Assembly: GCA_035304345.1 (NCBI GenBank)
Contig: DATGQE010000068.1
Span: 1-64,000 of the forward strand
Direction: 5' to 3'
DNA: 64,000 nt
Source of the DNA: IDS-8 sp035304345
Lineage (GTDB): Bacteria; Pseudomonadota; Gammaproteobacteria; Steroidobacterales; Woeseiaceae
Numbering within the stretch: the stretch's first letter is position 1; every line of letters starts with the position of its first letter. Below, piece after piece: positions 50,356 through 59,055 of the stretch. The notes beneath the pieces are model-generated. The model was not told the origin of the DNA. It saw nothing but the letters and a program-made list of their open reading frames with translations, and did no database searches. Position numbers and translations under genes: made by a program.

Positions 50356-50378
50356 AGGAGCGCGCGCCGCGCGCTCCT
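50356..50378. terminator. Perfect REP-like hairpin between convergent genes
   Basis: AGGAGCGCGCG and CGCGCGCTCCT form an 11-bp perfect stem around a single C. It belongs to the REP-like family described at 9048 and lies between the end of the C11 peptidase gene and the converging methyltransferase-like gene. The TAG stop of the latter falls at the hairpin edge (50377-50379). It could stop transcription from both sides, although it lacks a T-run. Confidence 0.55.
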
Positions 50379-51015
50379 ACACCGGCAACCGGAACAGCAT
50401 TTCCTGCATGCCGTTGGCCAGCAGGCGCCCGCGGTCGATGGCGAAGCCGCCCATGTTGCGCCCGAGGTCCTCGGGCGAGTAGCGCGGCGCGGGCACCTGG
50501 GCGGTGGGATCGCGGCGATCGACGAGCCGCAGCTCCTCGTCGGGCACCCAGCGCCCCGGGTGCTGCGGCATGGAGCGCTCGGAATACACGATGAGCGCAT
50601 GCGCGAGCCCGCGCACCTCGGTGCGCGCGGCAACCGCCGTCATCAACGCGGACAACGCGGCGGGTTGCAGGTAGTTCGGCAGATCCCAGCAGAACACGAG
50701 CGCGAACGGCTCGCGATCGGGCGGTGGCAGCAGCGCCTCCGCGGTCGCCTCGAGCGCGGCATTGGCGCCTTCCTCCAGTGCCGCCGCGGCGTTCAGCCGC
50801 TCGATGCCGCCGTCCGCGAGATCCGCGATCTCCACCCGGCAGCGAAACCGGCCGAGCAGCTCCAGCATCGGCGTCGAGGCGGGTCCGAGCTCGAGCACGA
50901 CGTGCCGGCCGCCCGCCTCGAGTTGCTCCACGATCGTCCGGAAGAGCGGTGCATTGAGCGCCCCCGGCTTGTCCAGGGGCGCGCGGGCCGTGGCGCGGCC
51001 CGTCCTTGCACTCAT
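50377..51015 (-). CDS. SAM-methyltransferase-like protein
   Basis: A 212-residue protein with a Rossmann-like start typical of class I methyltransferases. VVLELGPASTPMLELLGRFR occupies the SAM-binding motif I position, followed by VEIADLADGGIERL (motif II) and FALVFCWDLPNYLQPAALSA (motif IV). Motif I here is LELGPAST rather than the glycine-rich GxGxG, so SAM binding is uncertain. No substrate can be named. It lies downstream of the bactofilin gene, with a 28-base gap, and probably shares its transcript. Confidence 0.6.
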   Translation of the reverse strand: MSARTGRATARAPLDKPGALNAPLFRTIVEQLEAGGRHVVLELGPASTPMLELLGRFRCRVEIADLADGGIERLNAAAALEEGANAALEATAEALLPPPDREPFALVFCWDLPNYLQPAALSALMTAVAARTEVRGLAHALIVYSERSMPQHPGRWVPDEELRLVDRRDPTAQVPAPRYSPEDLGRNMGGFAIDRGRLLANGMQEMLFRLPV

Positions 51016-51043
51016 GGTCGTCGCCCGTTTCCGGACGGATGCC

Positions 51044-51586
51044 TCAATTCGTGGCCGCTCCCTTCACGCTGCCGGGTTGCGCGGGGCGCGCCTCGGATGC
51101 CTTCGCCGGGGCGCCGCCCGCCTTGGACATGTTCACCCGGGCCAGCGCCTTGTCGACCTCTTCCTGGTCCATCTCGATGGAGCCCTTGAAGCGGCAGCCT
51201 TCCTCGATCCCGACGCGCGGCGCCGTGATGTTGCCGCGCACGTTCGCGTTGGCCGCCACGTGCACGCGCTCCGTGGCGTACAGGTCGCCTTCCGTCGTGC
51301 CATCCACCGTGATCGACTTCGCGTACACGTCGGCCTTCACGCGGCCCTCGCGCCCGATCGTGAGGTTCGCGTTCTTGAGCTGCACGGTACCGGTGATGTC
51401 GCCTTCGATACGCAGGTCCTCGTCGCCGCGCACGTCGCCGTTGATCTGGATGGAGCGGCCGATGACGGCGACGTCGCCGCTCCCGGACCGGGCCCCCTGC
51501 GGCGGCGTGCTGCGCGGCGGCATGGCCGCGCGCGTGTCCGGCGCATCGTCGAACCCTTTGTCCCCCTTTCTGTCCCTGTCGAACAT
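51044..51586 (-). CDS. Bactofilin (polymer-forming cytoskeletal protein)
   Basis: A 180-residue bactofilin. The Pro/charged N-terminal tail (~40 residues) precedes the DUF583 beta-helix core (VAVIGRSIQINGDVRGDEDL, IEGDITGTVQLKNANLTIGR, VKADVYAKSITVDGTTEGDL and so on), with a C-terminal tail rich in Ala, Lys and Pro. Bactofilins self-assemble into nucleotide-independent filaments and help position cell-envelope enzymes or determine shape. The start ATG 51586 follows GGGAGAA; the frame continues upstream without a start signal. It is divergent from the BtuB-like receptor. Confidence 0.9.
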   Translation of the reverse strand: MFDRDRKGDKGFDDAPDTRAAMPPRSTPPQGARSGSGDVAVIGRSIQINGDVRGDEDLRIEGDITGTVQLKNANLTIGREGRVKADVYAKSITVDGTTEGDLYATERVHVAANANVRGNITAPRVGIEEGCRFKGSIEMDQEEVDKALARVNMSKAGGAPAKASEARPAQPGSVKGAATN

Positions 51587-51650
51587 GTGTGTTCTCCCGC
51601 CCAAGTGAGGGGCCACAAGTAGCACGCGACCATGGGGCAGACAAGTGTCG

Positions 51651-51707
51651 CCGAACGAAGACAGTGCGGCGCGCCGGTCGTCTCCGAACCAAGACAGTTC
51701 GGCACGC
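51651..51707. repeat. Direct repeat of 24 bases with 33-base period
   Basis: Two copies, beginning CCGAACGAAGACAGTGCGGC (51651) and CCGAACCAAGACAGTTCGGC (51684), differ at three of 24 positions. The second copy also forms a perfect small inverted repeat (CCGAAC, seven-base loop, GTTCGG). They lie in the 149-base divergent region between the bactofilin and receptor genes, as expected for regulator binding sites or RNA hairpins. Confidence 0.5.
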
Positions 51708-51735
51708 GTGCGCATCGCCGTTAAGATCGCCGGCG

Positions 51736-53646
51736 ATGGAATCCTGCTCCCGGATCGCGCGCGCCGCGGTCACTGCTTCACTCCTCCTGCTTGGCTGTGT
51801 ATCCGCGCTGCACGCGGCGCCCGTCGACGGCGACGGCTTCGATACCGTGACCGTCACCGGCACGCGTGTCGGCGACCGGCACGAGCTGCCGGGCTCGATC
51901 TCGGTCATCGATCGCGCCGCGATCGAGGCGGCCAATGCGACCAGCGTTCTCGACCTGCTGCGCACGGTGCCCGGAATCCGTGTCACCCAGCCCGGCGGCC
52001 GCGGCGGCGTCGCCTCCGTCTTCATCCGCGGCGGCGAGCCCGAGTTCACCATGGTGCTGCTCGACGGCATTCGCGTGAACGATCCGCAGGACGTGCGCGG
52101 GGGGTCGTTCGATTTCTCGATGATCGACGTCGACGACATCGAGCGTATCGAGATCGTGCGCGGCCCGCAGTCCGCGATCTACGGTTCCGACGCGCTCGCC
52201 GGAGTGATCAACTTCATCACCCGGGCACGCGCCGACGAGCCGGTGGTCACGCTGGACGGCGAGGTCGACGAGCACGGCACCGAGCACGCCGGCCTTGCGC
52301 TGGCCGGGCCGGTAGGTGAGAGCGGCGGTTTCTGGCTGCGCGGCGCCACTCTCGACGAGAGTGACGTGACACCCGGCAACGCGTACACGAGCGACTCGGT
52401 GGCGGGCAAGCTGTCGTTCGGCTCTCCCGCCGGCACGTACTTTTCCGTGTTCTCCCGTTACGCCGCCAACGAGGGCACGTCGTTCCCGGCCGACAGCGGC
52501 GGCTACAGGCTGGCGGTGCTGCGCACGCTCGAGCACCGGATGTCGCGGGATTTCACCGCGGGAATTGCAGGCGGCGTGCGCCTCGGCGACGGGTGGCGAT
52601 TCGAGCTCAGGGCGTCGCGCTACGAGCGTGACGACGGCTACCTGTCGCCGGGCGTGGCACCCGGCGTGTTTGCGGGCGTCCCGCCCAACGGCGCGCGCTC
52701 CACGCTCGAGCAGCTTTCCCTGTCGGCGTACCTCACCGGTGAGATCGGCCCCGTGGTCGCCACGCTGGGCGGCGACCTTGAGCAGGTGGAAGGCTCGTCC
52801 CTCGGCTACGCCGCGATCGTGCCGGACATGCTCACGCCGATGTCGTTCGCGCTGGAGCGCGAGGTGAAGGGAGCGTTCGCGGAGCTCATGTACCGTCCGG
52901 CCAGGACGCTCGTGCTGTCGGCCGGCGTGCGCCGGGACGATCCCGACGGGCACGCCGGCGAGACGACGCTGAAGCTCGGCGCACAATGGCGCATCGCCCC
53001 GCGCACGACCGTGCATGCGACCTGGGGCGAAGGCTTCAAGCTGCCGGGCTTCTTCGAGCTCGGCAGCCCGCTCGTCGGCAATCCCGAGCTCCGGTCGGAA
53101 CGCAGCGAGAGCGCGGAGCTCGGGTTGACCCGGCGCTTCGGCGACTCGCTGTCGGCGACGCTCACCGCGTACCGCAGCGAGCTCAACGACCTCATCGACT
53201 TCGATTTCGAGCGGTTCACGCACGTGAACCGCCGCTCGGTCACCGTGCAGGGCACGGAGCTCGAGGCGGCCTGGGCAGTCGTGCCCGGGCTCGAGCTCGC
53301 GGCGGAGGTGACCTACCTCGACCTCGACGTCGAGGAGTCGGACCAGCCGCTCCGCCAGCGGCCGGACTGGCGCGGCAGCCTCAGCGCGCTCTGGTCTCCG
53401 CGGGAAAGCTGGCTTCTGCGTACGTCGTGGTCGTTCGTGGGCGAGTCCTTCGATTCCTCGGTGCCGACCGGCGGAGTGCTCCTTCCCGCTTACCGGCGCC
53501 TCGACGTGGCGCTGACCTGGCGCCCGCTGCAGGACCTCGACCTGCTGCTCTCCGCGGACAACGTGCTGGACGAGGAGTACGAGGAAGCAATCGGCTTCCC
53601 GGCCCCCGGGCGGCGCGGGCGTCTCGGGTTCCGCTACCGGTTCTGA
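51736..53646 (+). CDS. BtuB-like TonB-dependent receptor
   Basis: A 636-residue outer-membrane receptor of the compact BtuB/vitamin B12 group. The signal peptide ends near HAAPVDG. The TonB-box region FDTVTVTGTRVG precedes a plug with VFIRGGEPEFTMVLLDGIRV and RGPQSAIYGSDALAGVINFI. The barrel ends PGRRGRLGFRYRF. BtuB-type receptors import cobalamin or other corrinoids, but also other ligands, and no cobalamin riboswitch element is seen upstream, so B12 is only a possibility. It is divergent from bactofilin and converges on a multiheme cytochrome gene. The ATG at 51736 lacks a strong Shine-Dalgarno sequence. Confidence 0.88.
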   Translation: MESCSRIARAAVTASLLLLGCVSALHAAPVDGDGFDTVTVTGTRVGDRHELPGSISVIDRAAIEAANATSVLDLLRTVPGIRVTQPGGRGGVASVFIRGGEPEFTMVLLDGIRVNDPQDVRGGSFDFSMIDVDDIERIEIVRGPQSAIYGSDALAGVINFITRARADEPVVTLDGEVDEHGTEHAGLALAGPVGESGGFWLRGATLDESDVTPGNAYTSDSVAGKLSFGSPAGTYFSVFSRYAANEGTSFPADSGGYRLAVLRTLEHRMSRDFTAGIAGGVRLGDGWRFELRASRYERDDGYLSPGVAPGVFAGVPPNGARSTLEQLSLSAYLTGEIGPVVATLGGDLEQVEGSSLGYAAIVPDMLTPMSFALEREVKGAFAELMYRPARTLVLSAGVRRDDPDGHAGETTLKLGAQWRIAPRTTVHATWGEGFKLPGFFELGSPLVGNPELRSERSESAELGLTRRFGDSLSATLTAYRSELNDLIDFDFERFTHVNRRSVTVQGTELEAAWAVVPGLELAAEVTYLDLDVEESDQPLRQRPDWRGSLSALWSPRESWLLRTSWSFVGESFDSSVPTGGVLLPAYRRLDVALTWRPLQDLDLLLSADNVLDEEYEEAIGFPAPGRRGRLGFRYRF

Positions 53647-53662
53647 AAGGGCGAGCGCCGGC

Positions 53663-55987
53663 TCAGCGGCCGCCCAGCGATGCGGCGAGCGCGGCGATGT
53701 CGGGGTCCTCGGGATACGCACGCGCGAGCGCGGCGGCCGCCTCGCGCGCGCCGGCGAGGTCGCCCGCGTCGCGCCGCATCGTGGCGAGCGCCCAGCCGAT
53801 GTCGTAGTCGAAGGGGAAATCCTGCTGCGCCCGCTCGAGCAGCGACAGCGCCTGCTGCGGCTCGCCGAGCGAGTGCAGCGCGACCGCGAGCACGTAGGTG
53901 TACCGGCTGCTCGACGGCTCGAGCTCGACGGCACGCCGCAGTGAGGCGAGCGCCGCGTCCGTGTCGCCCGCGCGCACGAGGTAGAGGCCGTATGCGTGCC
54001 GGAGCGCCGCGTCGTCGGGGTGGCGTGCCAGGCCTTCGCGCAGCACGTCGCCCGCGCGCGCATCTTCCCCCAGCCGCCGCAGCACGTCGGCATAGTTCAG
54101 CCGTGCGGGCAGGAATCCCGGGTCGAGACGCAGCGCAGCCTCGAAGTGGCGGGCGGCCGCCGCCGCGTTGCCGCTCGCGAGCTCGAAGCTGCCGAGCGCC
54201 GCGTGCGATTCCGGCCGGTTCGCCGTGTGCGCGAAGGCTTCGCGGTACTCGCGTGCCGCGCGCGCGAAATGCCGCGCGTCCTCGACGGCCAGCAGGTCGC
54301 GGAATCCCGCGAGCGCGAGCGCCGCCTCGATGCGCACGCCGCGCACGGGATCGTCGAGCAGCGTGGCCGCGGCCTCGAGCCGCGCTTCGACCGGCAGCAC
54401 GTCGAGGGCGCGCAGCGCGCCGATGCGCACGAGCGGGTCGGGATCGCCGAGCCCGGCGCGCACCGCTTCGCTCGCTTCCCGGGTGCCGGGCGCGCGCAGC
54501 AGCGACAACGCGGTCGCACGCACGATCGGCGGGAACGCGGGATCGACCGCCGTGTCCAGCAGCTCGCGGTTCGCGTTTCCCGCGCGGCCGGCGGCGAGCG
54601 CGGTGGCGAACTGCGGCCGCTCGGCGGCAGCGGAGGACAGTGGCCCGCGCAGCGCGGCCGCCGCCCACGTCGCATCGCGGTCGGTGTGGCAGCCGTTGCA
54701 CGCGTTCGGCGCGCCTGTCGCGACGGTCAGGTCGGGGCGGGGTATGCGGAAGCCGTGATCGCGCCGTTCGTCCACGCCCATGTAGGTGCGCGCCGGCATA
54801 TGGCAGTCCACGCACGCTGCCGCCGCGGGCTGGTGCCCGGAGTGCGCCGCGGTCGCGAACGTCTCCGGCGCGTGGCATTGCGCGCACACGGCATTCGGGT
54901 CCGCGCCCGTCCGCAGCGTCGCCGAGTGCGGCTCGTGGCAGCTCGTGCAGGTGACGCCGGCGCGATACATGCGGCTCTGCACGAACGAGCCGTAGACGTA
55001 CACCTCGTCGTGCATCTGCCCGTCCGCGAAATAGAGGTGTTCCTCGAGGAGCGCCGGCATGTGGGTGTCCGCCAGCGGCCTTCCGTACTCGTACTCCGGG
55101 GCGATCGGTGCGCGGCGCGAGTGGCAGCGGCCGCAGGCCTCGGGCTGGCGGGGCCGCTCCGAGGTCGCGCCCGGGTGGCCGGCCATGCCGGTCGCACGGT
55201 CGAGGATCCACCCCGAGATACCGGCATCCCGCAGGTCGACCGCGAGCCCGCGCGCCTCGTCGAAGCGGTCCGCGCGCGCCTGCTCGACGTGCGCGGAACC
55301 GGGACCGTGGCAGGCTTCGCAGCCGACGGACACCTCGGCGTAGGTGGTGCGGAACGCATCCGCCGTGGCGTCATAACCGAGCCTGACGTCGGTCGAATGA
55401 CACTCCGCGCACATGTAGTTCCAGTTCTGGTTCGGGCCGGTCCAGTGGAGCGGATCGCCGGGCGGCACCGGCTCGTCGGGGTAGAGGTGGAACCAGCGTT
55501 GCCCGCCCGCCTCCGCTGGCCGCGTATCCCAGGCGAACGGCAACGCCTGCAGGCGCCCCCGCGGCACCTCGACCAGGTACTGCTGCAGCGGCGTCACGCC
55601 GAACGTGTACACGATGCGAAAGTCGGCAGGCTCGCCGCGCACGTCCTCCGTGCGCGCAAAGAACGCACCGTCGCGGCGGAAGAAATGCGTGCGCGTGCCG
55701 AAGTGCTCGATCTCGGCGCCCGCGAAATCACCGAGTACCGTGTCGTCGGTCGCAGGCTGCATGGCGAGCGCGTGATGCGAGCTCCGCCATGCCGCGTGCT
55801 GGGTGACGTGACAGCCGGCGCAGGTTTCGGTGCCGACGAACGCGGCCGGTGCGCCCGTTTCATCGCTCCCGGTGGGCACCGGCTCCTGGCAGCCCGTGGC
55901 GAGGGCCGCGAGCAGCATGAGCGGGAAAGCGGAGCGGAGCGTCCTGGCGGCAGGCCTCGTTGTATGCGTCGCGGTCCTCGTCAGCAT
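53663..55987 (-). CDS. Octaheme cytochrome c lipoprotein with TPR domain
   Basis: A 774-residue exported lipoprotein (lipobox ATGC, Cys33). Eight CxxCH haem motifs start at Cys 56, 193, 223, 285, 347, 368, 392 and 430, so it should bind eight c-type haems. Distant spacing between the first two (~137 residues) matches cytochrome c554/NrfA-like multihaem enzymes rather than small carriers. Residues ~440-580 look HEAT-like (VRIGALRALDVLPVEARLEA) and ~590-770 are TPR repeats (EYREAFAHTANRPESHAALG, HFEAALRLDPGFLPARLNYA). It may reduce or oxidise a nitrogen or sulfur compound, with the TPR part binding a partner. No redox partner is in the window. Confidence 0.85.
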   Translation of the reverse strand: MLTRTATHTTRPAARTLRSAFPLMLLAALATGCQEPVPTGSDETGAPAAFVGTETCAGCHVTQHAAWRSSHHALAMQPATDDTVLGDFAGAEIEHFGTRTHFFRRDGAFFARTEDVRGEPADFRIVYTFGVTPLQQYLVEVPRGRLQALPFAWDTRPAEAGGQRWFHLYPDEPVPPGDPLHWTGPNQNWNYMCAECHSTDVRLGYDATADAFRTTYAEVSVGCEACHGPGSAHVEQARADRFDEARGLAVDLRDAGISGWILDRATGMAGHPGATSERPRQPEACGRCHSRRAPIAPEYEYGRPLADTHMPALLEEHLYFADGQMHDEVYVYGSFVQSRMYRAGVTCTSCHEPHSATLRTGADPNAVCAQCHAPETFATAAHSGHQPAAAACVDCHMPARTYMGVDERRDHGFRIPRPDLTVATGAPNACNGCHTDRDATWAAAALRGPLSSAAAERPQFATALAAGRAGNANRELLDTAVDPAFPPIVRATALSLLRAPGTREASEAVRAGLGDPDPLVRIGALRALDVLPVEARLEAAATLLDDPVRGVRIEAALALAGFRDLLAVEDARHFARAAREYREAFAHTANRPESHAALGSFELASGNAAAAARHFEAALRLDPGFLPARLNYADVLRRLGEDARAGDVLREGLARHPDDAALRHAYGLYLVRAGDTDAALASLRRAVELEPSSSRYTYVLAVALHSLGEPQQALSLLERAQQDFPFDYDIGWALATMRRDAGDLAGAREAAAALARAYPEDPDIAALAASLGGR

Positions 55988-56148
55988 CGCCGGCGTTTCG
56001 GGACAGGGTTCGTTCTGCGCGCCTACGGCACGGGCGAGGAACGATATCAGGATGCGCGCCCGAGCGCCTGCGGCGGGGCGCCCGGGGCCGCGCCGCGCCG
56101 GCAGCGCCCGGCCGGGCGGGCCGCGCGCGACCGCCCGGTCCGCGGCCG

Positions 56149-56178
56149 TTGAATCGCCATGAGGGCTGTAGGTAGACT
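56149..56178 (+). promoter_or_regulatory. Promoter of tRNA-Ala
   Basis: TTGAAT (56149-56154), an 18-base spacer and TAGACT (56173-56178) resemble sigma-70 boxes just ahead of the tRNA (mature 5' end at 56191). The CCGGCC between -10 box and gene is GC-rich, as in stringently controlled stable-RNA promoters. Confidence 0.5.
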
Positions 56179-56190
56179 ATCCGGCCTCGT

Positions 56191-56266
<76 letters not shown>

Positions 56267-56298
56267 CTTTTCAGTCACTTCCGCGGGACGGCTCCCGC

Positions 56299-57045
56299 TC
56301 ACTGGGCGAGGTAACCGCCGTCGACCGGGTAATACGACCCGGTGACGAAGGACGCCTTGTCGGACGCGAGCCACAGCACCAGCTCCGCCACTTCCGCCGG
56401 CTCGCCCAAGCGGCCGATCGGGTGCGCGTCCGCGAGCGCGCGTAACGTGTCCGCGTCCAGGTTGTTCTCCACCATCGGCGTCCTGATGAAGCCCGGTCCT
56501 ACGGCGTTCACGCGTATCCCCGAGGCGGCGTATTCGAGTGCCGCATTGCGGGTCAGCCCGAGCACGCCGTGCTTCGCCGCGACGTAGGCGCAGGAATCGC
56601 GGAACCCGACCTGGCCGAGGATCGAGGCCATGTTGATGATCGAGCCACCGCCGGCGGCCTGCATCGCCGGGAGCTGGTGGCGCATGGCGAGGAACACGCC
56701 GGTCAGGTTGATCCCGATCACCTGCTCCCAGCCGTCCAGCGGATACTCGCCCATGGGCGCGGAAGGGCCGCCGATCCCCGCGTTGTTCACGGCGACGTGC
56801 AACCCGCCGAAACGCTGCTGCGCCTCGTTCACCAGCGCCGCGTGGTCTTCCGCCCTGGAGACGTCCACCCGGAGGAACGACGCGGTGCCCCCGTTCGCCT
56901 CGATCTGTTCCATCGTCCTGCGGCCGCCGGCCTCGTCGATGTCCGCGACCACCGTGCTCGCACCGGCTGCCGCGAGCTTGAAGGCGATGTCGCGGCCGAT
57001 GCCGCTGCCGGCCCCGGTGACCACCGCTACCTTGTGCTGGAGCAT
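56299..57045 (-). CDS. SDR family oxidoreductase
   Basis: A 248-residue classical short-chain dehydrogenase/reductase. The cofactor motif is VTGAGSGIGRDIAFKLA, followed by ADIDEAGG, in which Asp after the second beta-strand favours NAD(H). NNAG is in VAVNNAGIGG, the catalytic Ser in NMASILGQVG, and the Tyr and Lys in CAYVAAKHGVLGL. The C-terminus FVTGSYYPVDGGYLAQ is typical. The start at 57045 has AGGAGG five bases upstream. The substrate is unknown. It lies between the tRNA gene and the sortase locus and shares no operon with them. Confidence 0.92.
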   Translation of the reverse strand: MLQHKVAVVTGAGSGIGRDIAFKLAAAGASTVVADIDEAGGRRTMEQIEANGGTASFLRVDVSRAEDHAALVNEAQQRFGGLHVAVNNAGIGGPSAPMGEYPLDGWEQVIGINLTGVFLAMRHQLPAMQAAGGGSIINMASILGQVGFRDSCAYVAAKHGVLGLTRNAALEYAASGIRVNAVGPGFIRTPMVENNLDADTLRALADAHPIGRLGEPAEVAELVLWLASDKASFVTGSYYPVDGGYLAQ

Positions 57046-57140
57046 GAGTACCTCCTCCATCCGTCCACGCCGCCGTTCGATGCGGAGCGGCAGGCCACGC
57101 TTCGCGCCGCTCGCTGCTTCCATTCGCTAAGAGTAGTCCC

Positions 57141-57174
57141 GGCAGCGGCGCGCGCCGAACGGCGCTCCTGCGGG
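57141..57174. repeat. REP-like palindrome
   Basis: The reverse complement includes GCAGGAGCGCCGTTCGGCGC followed by GCG, a diverged copy of the GGAGCGCGC family described at 9048. It lies in the divergent region between the SDR and sortase genes. Confidence 0.45.
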
Positions 57175-57219
57175 CTGCTATAGTGATTTGGGGGGACCTG
57201 GAGGCGGTGGAGAGGTCCC

Positions 57220-57939
57220 TTGTCGAGCCTGAGAGCCGTCGAGCTCGTGCTCTGGGTTGCGGGCATCGCCTTGCTCGGCGGGTACGTCGCCGCACGCACC
57301 GCGTTCGAAGGCGCTCGCGCCGACGGCATCGCGGCGTACCGGCAGGCGCAGGCCGCCGCATCCGGGCCGGAAACCGCGCCGCCTCTGCCTGCTGCAGCCG
57401 GGGATACTCCCGGCGTCGACCGGTCGCTGTGGTCGAGGCAGCGCATCGCCGCCTTCCTCGTCGCCGCCCCCGCGGCCGGCCCGCCGCTCGGGGTGCTGCG
57501 CATCCCGCGGCTCGGGCTCGAGGTGCCGGTACGGCCGGGTACCGGCGAGGCCGACCTGGACAGTGGCGCGGCGCACATCCGCGGCACCGCAGGGCTCACC
57601 GCCAGCGGCAACATCGGCATCGCTGCGCACAGGGACGGCTTCTTCCGCGCCTTGCAGGACGTTGCCATCGACGACGAGATCGTCCTCGAAGCCGGCGGCC
57701 TCGCGCGGACCTTCCGGGTGGTCGACCTCGCGATCGTCCCGCCCGGCGAGACGAGCGTCCTCGCGCCGGCGGACGAGACCGCCGTGACGCTGGTGACCTG
57801 CTATCCCTTCTGGTTCGCCGGGCATGCTCCCCGGCGATACGTCGTGCGCGCCGCGCTGCAGGATGCCGCGCCCGGCGCGGTGCACGAATCCCCGCTCAAC
57901 CCGATCGCCAGCACGAGAGGAAAGGACGATGAAGAGTAG
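57220..57939 (+). CDS. Class D-like sortase
   Basis: A 239-residue transpeptidase of the sortase family, anchored by an N-terminal transmembrane helix (VELVLWVAGIALLGGYVAA). The sortase barrel begins LGVLRIPRLGLEVPVRPGTG. Catalytic His137 lies in IAAHRDGFFRAL, Cys194 in the TLVTCYPF motif, and the oxyanion-stabilising Arg at 205/206 in HAPRRYVVRA, so all three are intact. Sortases are typical of Gram-positive bacteria, where they cut LPxTG-like signals; Gram-negative versions exist and usually sit beside a single substrate. That is the case here, since the next gene (overlapping by 11 bases) encodes an LPQTA protein. It starts with TTG preceded by GGAGAGG. Confidence 0.88.
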   Translation: MSSLRAVELVLWVAGIALLGGYVAARTAFEGARADGIAAYRQAQAAASGPETAPPLPAAAGDTPGVDRSLWSRQRIAAFLVAAPAAGPPLGVLRIPRLGLEVPVRPGTGEADLDSGAAHIRGTAGLTASGNIGIAAHRDGFFRALQDVAIDDEIVLEAGGLARTFRVVDLAIVPPGETSVLAPADETAVTLVTCYPFWFAGHAPRRYVVRAALQDAAPGAVHESPLNPIASTRGKDDEE

Positions 57940-58531
57940 CCTGGTAGTCACGCTGGCCGTCCTCGCCTGTGCAGGGAGCGCGTTCGCGCAGACGACTTCC
58001 GTCGATCGTGCGTTCACTGCGACCGGCACGAGCTGCGAGGACGTCACCTGGTCCGACGAGACCCTTGAGCAGTATCCGAACATCGCGCAGGCCTGCCGCG
58101 AGGTGATGGAGCGCGACGGCCGGTACTACGTGCGCTTCGAAGGGGAGGTGCAACGGGTCAGGAACAGGGGGCGCGAGGTCACCGTCGACTTCGAAGGCGG
58201 CGATCGCCTGACGCTCACGCCTCCGGAGGACATGTCCCTCTACATCGACGGGCGGCAGCGCTCACCCCGCGACCTGGCGCCCGGAGACCGGCTCAATTTC
58301 TACGTGCCCCAGGACCAGCTCGTCGCGACGTTCTTCGCCGGAGAGCCGCAATCCGCCCCCGCGGAGCAGGCCCCCATCAGGGCGCCGGAGCCCGAAGAGC
58401 GCTACGCAGCGACGGAATTCGACCAGGACCGCCTGCCGCAAACGGCGAGCGCGCTGCCGTTCGCGGCGCTCGCGGGCATGTTGCTCGTCGTGCTGGGTGC
58501 GGCGCTGACCGCGTGGCGCCGCCTGTCATGA
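57929..58531 (+). CDS. LPQTA sorting-signal protein (sortase substrate)
   Basis: A 200-residue exported protein. The signal peptide ends SAFAQ. The mature part carries a small beta domain (residues ~60-130: RYYVRFEGEVQRVRNRGREV, RLTLTPPEDMSLYIDGRQRS) and a Pro/Glu-rich linker. The C-terminus has a textbook sorting signal: LPQTA at 169-173, a hydrophobic helix (LPFAALAGMLLVVLGAALTA) and a positive tail WRRLS. GAGGAAAGGA precedes the ATG, which lies inside the end of the sortase gene. It is the predicted dedicated substrate. What it is attached to in a cell without a thick peptidoglycan is unknown. Confidence 0.82.
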   Translation: MKSSLVVTLAVLACAGSAFAQTTSVDRAFTATGTSCEDVTWSDETLEQYPNIAQACREVMERDGRYYVRFEGEVQRVRNRGREVTVDFEGGDRLTLTPPEDMSLYIDGRQRSPRDLAPGDRLNFYVPQDQLVATFFAGEPQSAPAEQAPIRAPEPEERYAATEFDQDRLPQTASALPFAALAGMLLVVLGAALTAWRRLS

Positions 58532-58575
58532 ACGATCGATGACGCCCGATCGCGGCATCCGGCTCGCCGCCGGGC

Positions 58576-59055
58576 TCACGCCGCCCGCGTGGTGTCCGTC
58601 GTCCGGCGGTACAGGTGGGAAAGCAGCCATGCGGGGCCGACCAGCAGGAACTGGACGTCCTTGAAGAAGGACGGCTTCCGGCCTTCGATGCGGTGGCCGA
58701 TGAACTGGCCGATCCAGGCCACCGTGAACACGGCGAGGTACAGGATCCAGGACGGGAACGGCAGCGTCTGCTCGATGGCATGCACGAGGGCGAGCATGCC
58801 GAGCGAGACGAGCGCCATGCCGAGCGCGAGCGGCGGCGACAGGATCACGTACCAGATCGTCGTGAGCAGGACGACGAGCGTCGCCCAGTTCGCCCAGGGT
58901 CCGAGCGCCGCCGCGGCTGCCGGCACCGGCACGAGCCAGAGCAGGCCGAGCACGGTGAACATGATCGCCGGCACGCACACCCAGTGAACGGCCTTGTTCG
59001 TCGGGTGCCGGTGGCTTTCCCCGTACTCGTCCAGCCATTCCTGCATCGTACGCAT
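58576..59055 (-). CDS. DUF962/Mpo1-like membrane protein
   Basis: A 159-residue protein with about four transmembrane helices. The conserved start is EWLDEYGESHRHPTNKAVHW, with the conserved His and Asn residues in HPTNKAVHW. Later conserved features are WIGQFIGHRIEGRKPSFFKD and FLLVGPAWLLSHL. Yeast Mpo1 of this family is an Fe2+-dependent dioxygenase that shortens 2-hydroxy fatty acids; the bacterial role is not established. It starts with ATG at 59055. The two neighbouring transcripts point away from or toward it, so it is likely monocistronic. Confidence 0.87.
   Translation of the reverse strand: MRTMQEWLDEYGESHRHPTNKAVHWVCVPAIMFTVLGLLWLVPVPAAAAALGPWANWATLVVLLTTIWYVILSPPLALGMALVSLGMLALVHAIEQTLPFPSWILYLAVFTVAWIGQFIGHRIEGRKPSFFKDVQFLLVGPAWLLSHLYRRTTDTTRAA

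Noticed and set aside
51587..51735. Cobalamin riboswitch upstream of the BtuB-like receptor
   Set aside because: The leader is under 150 bases and lacks a B12-box-like sequence; only direct repeats are present.
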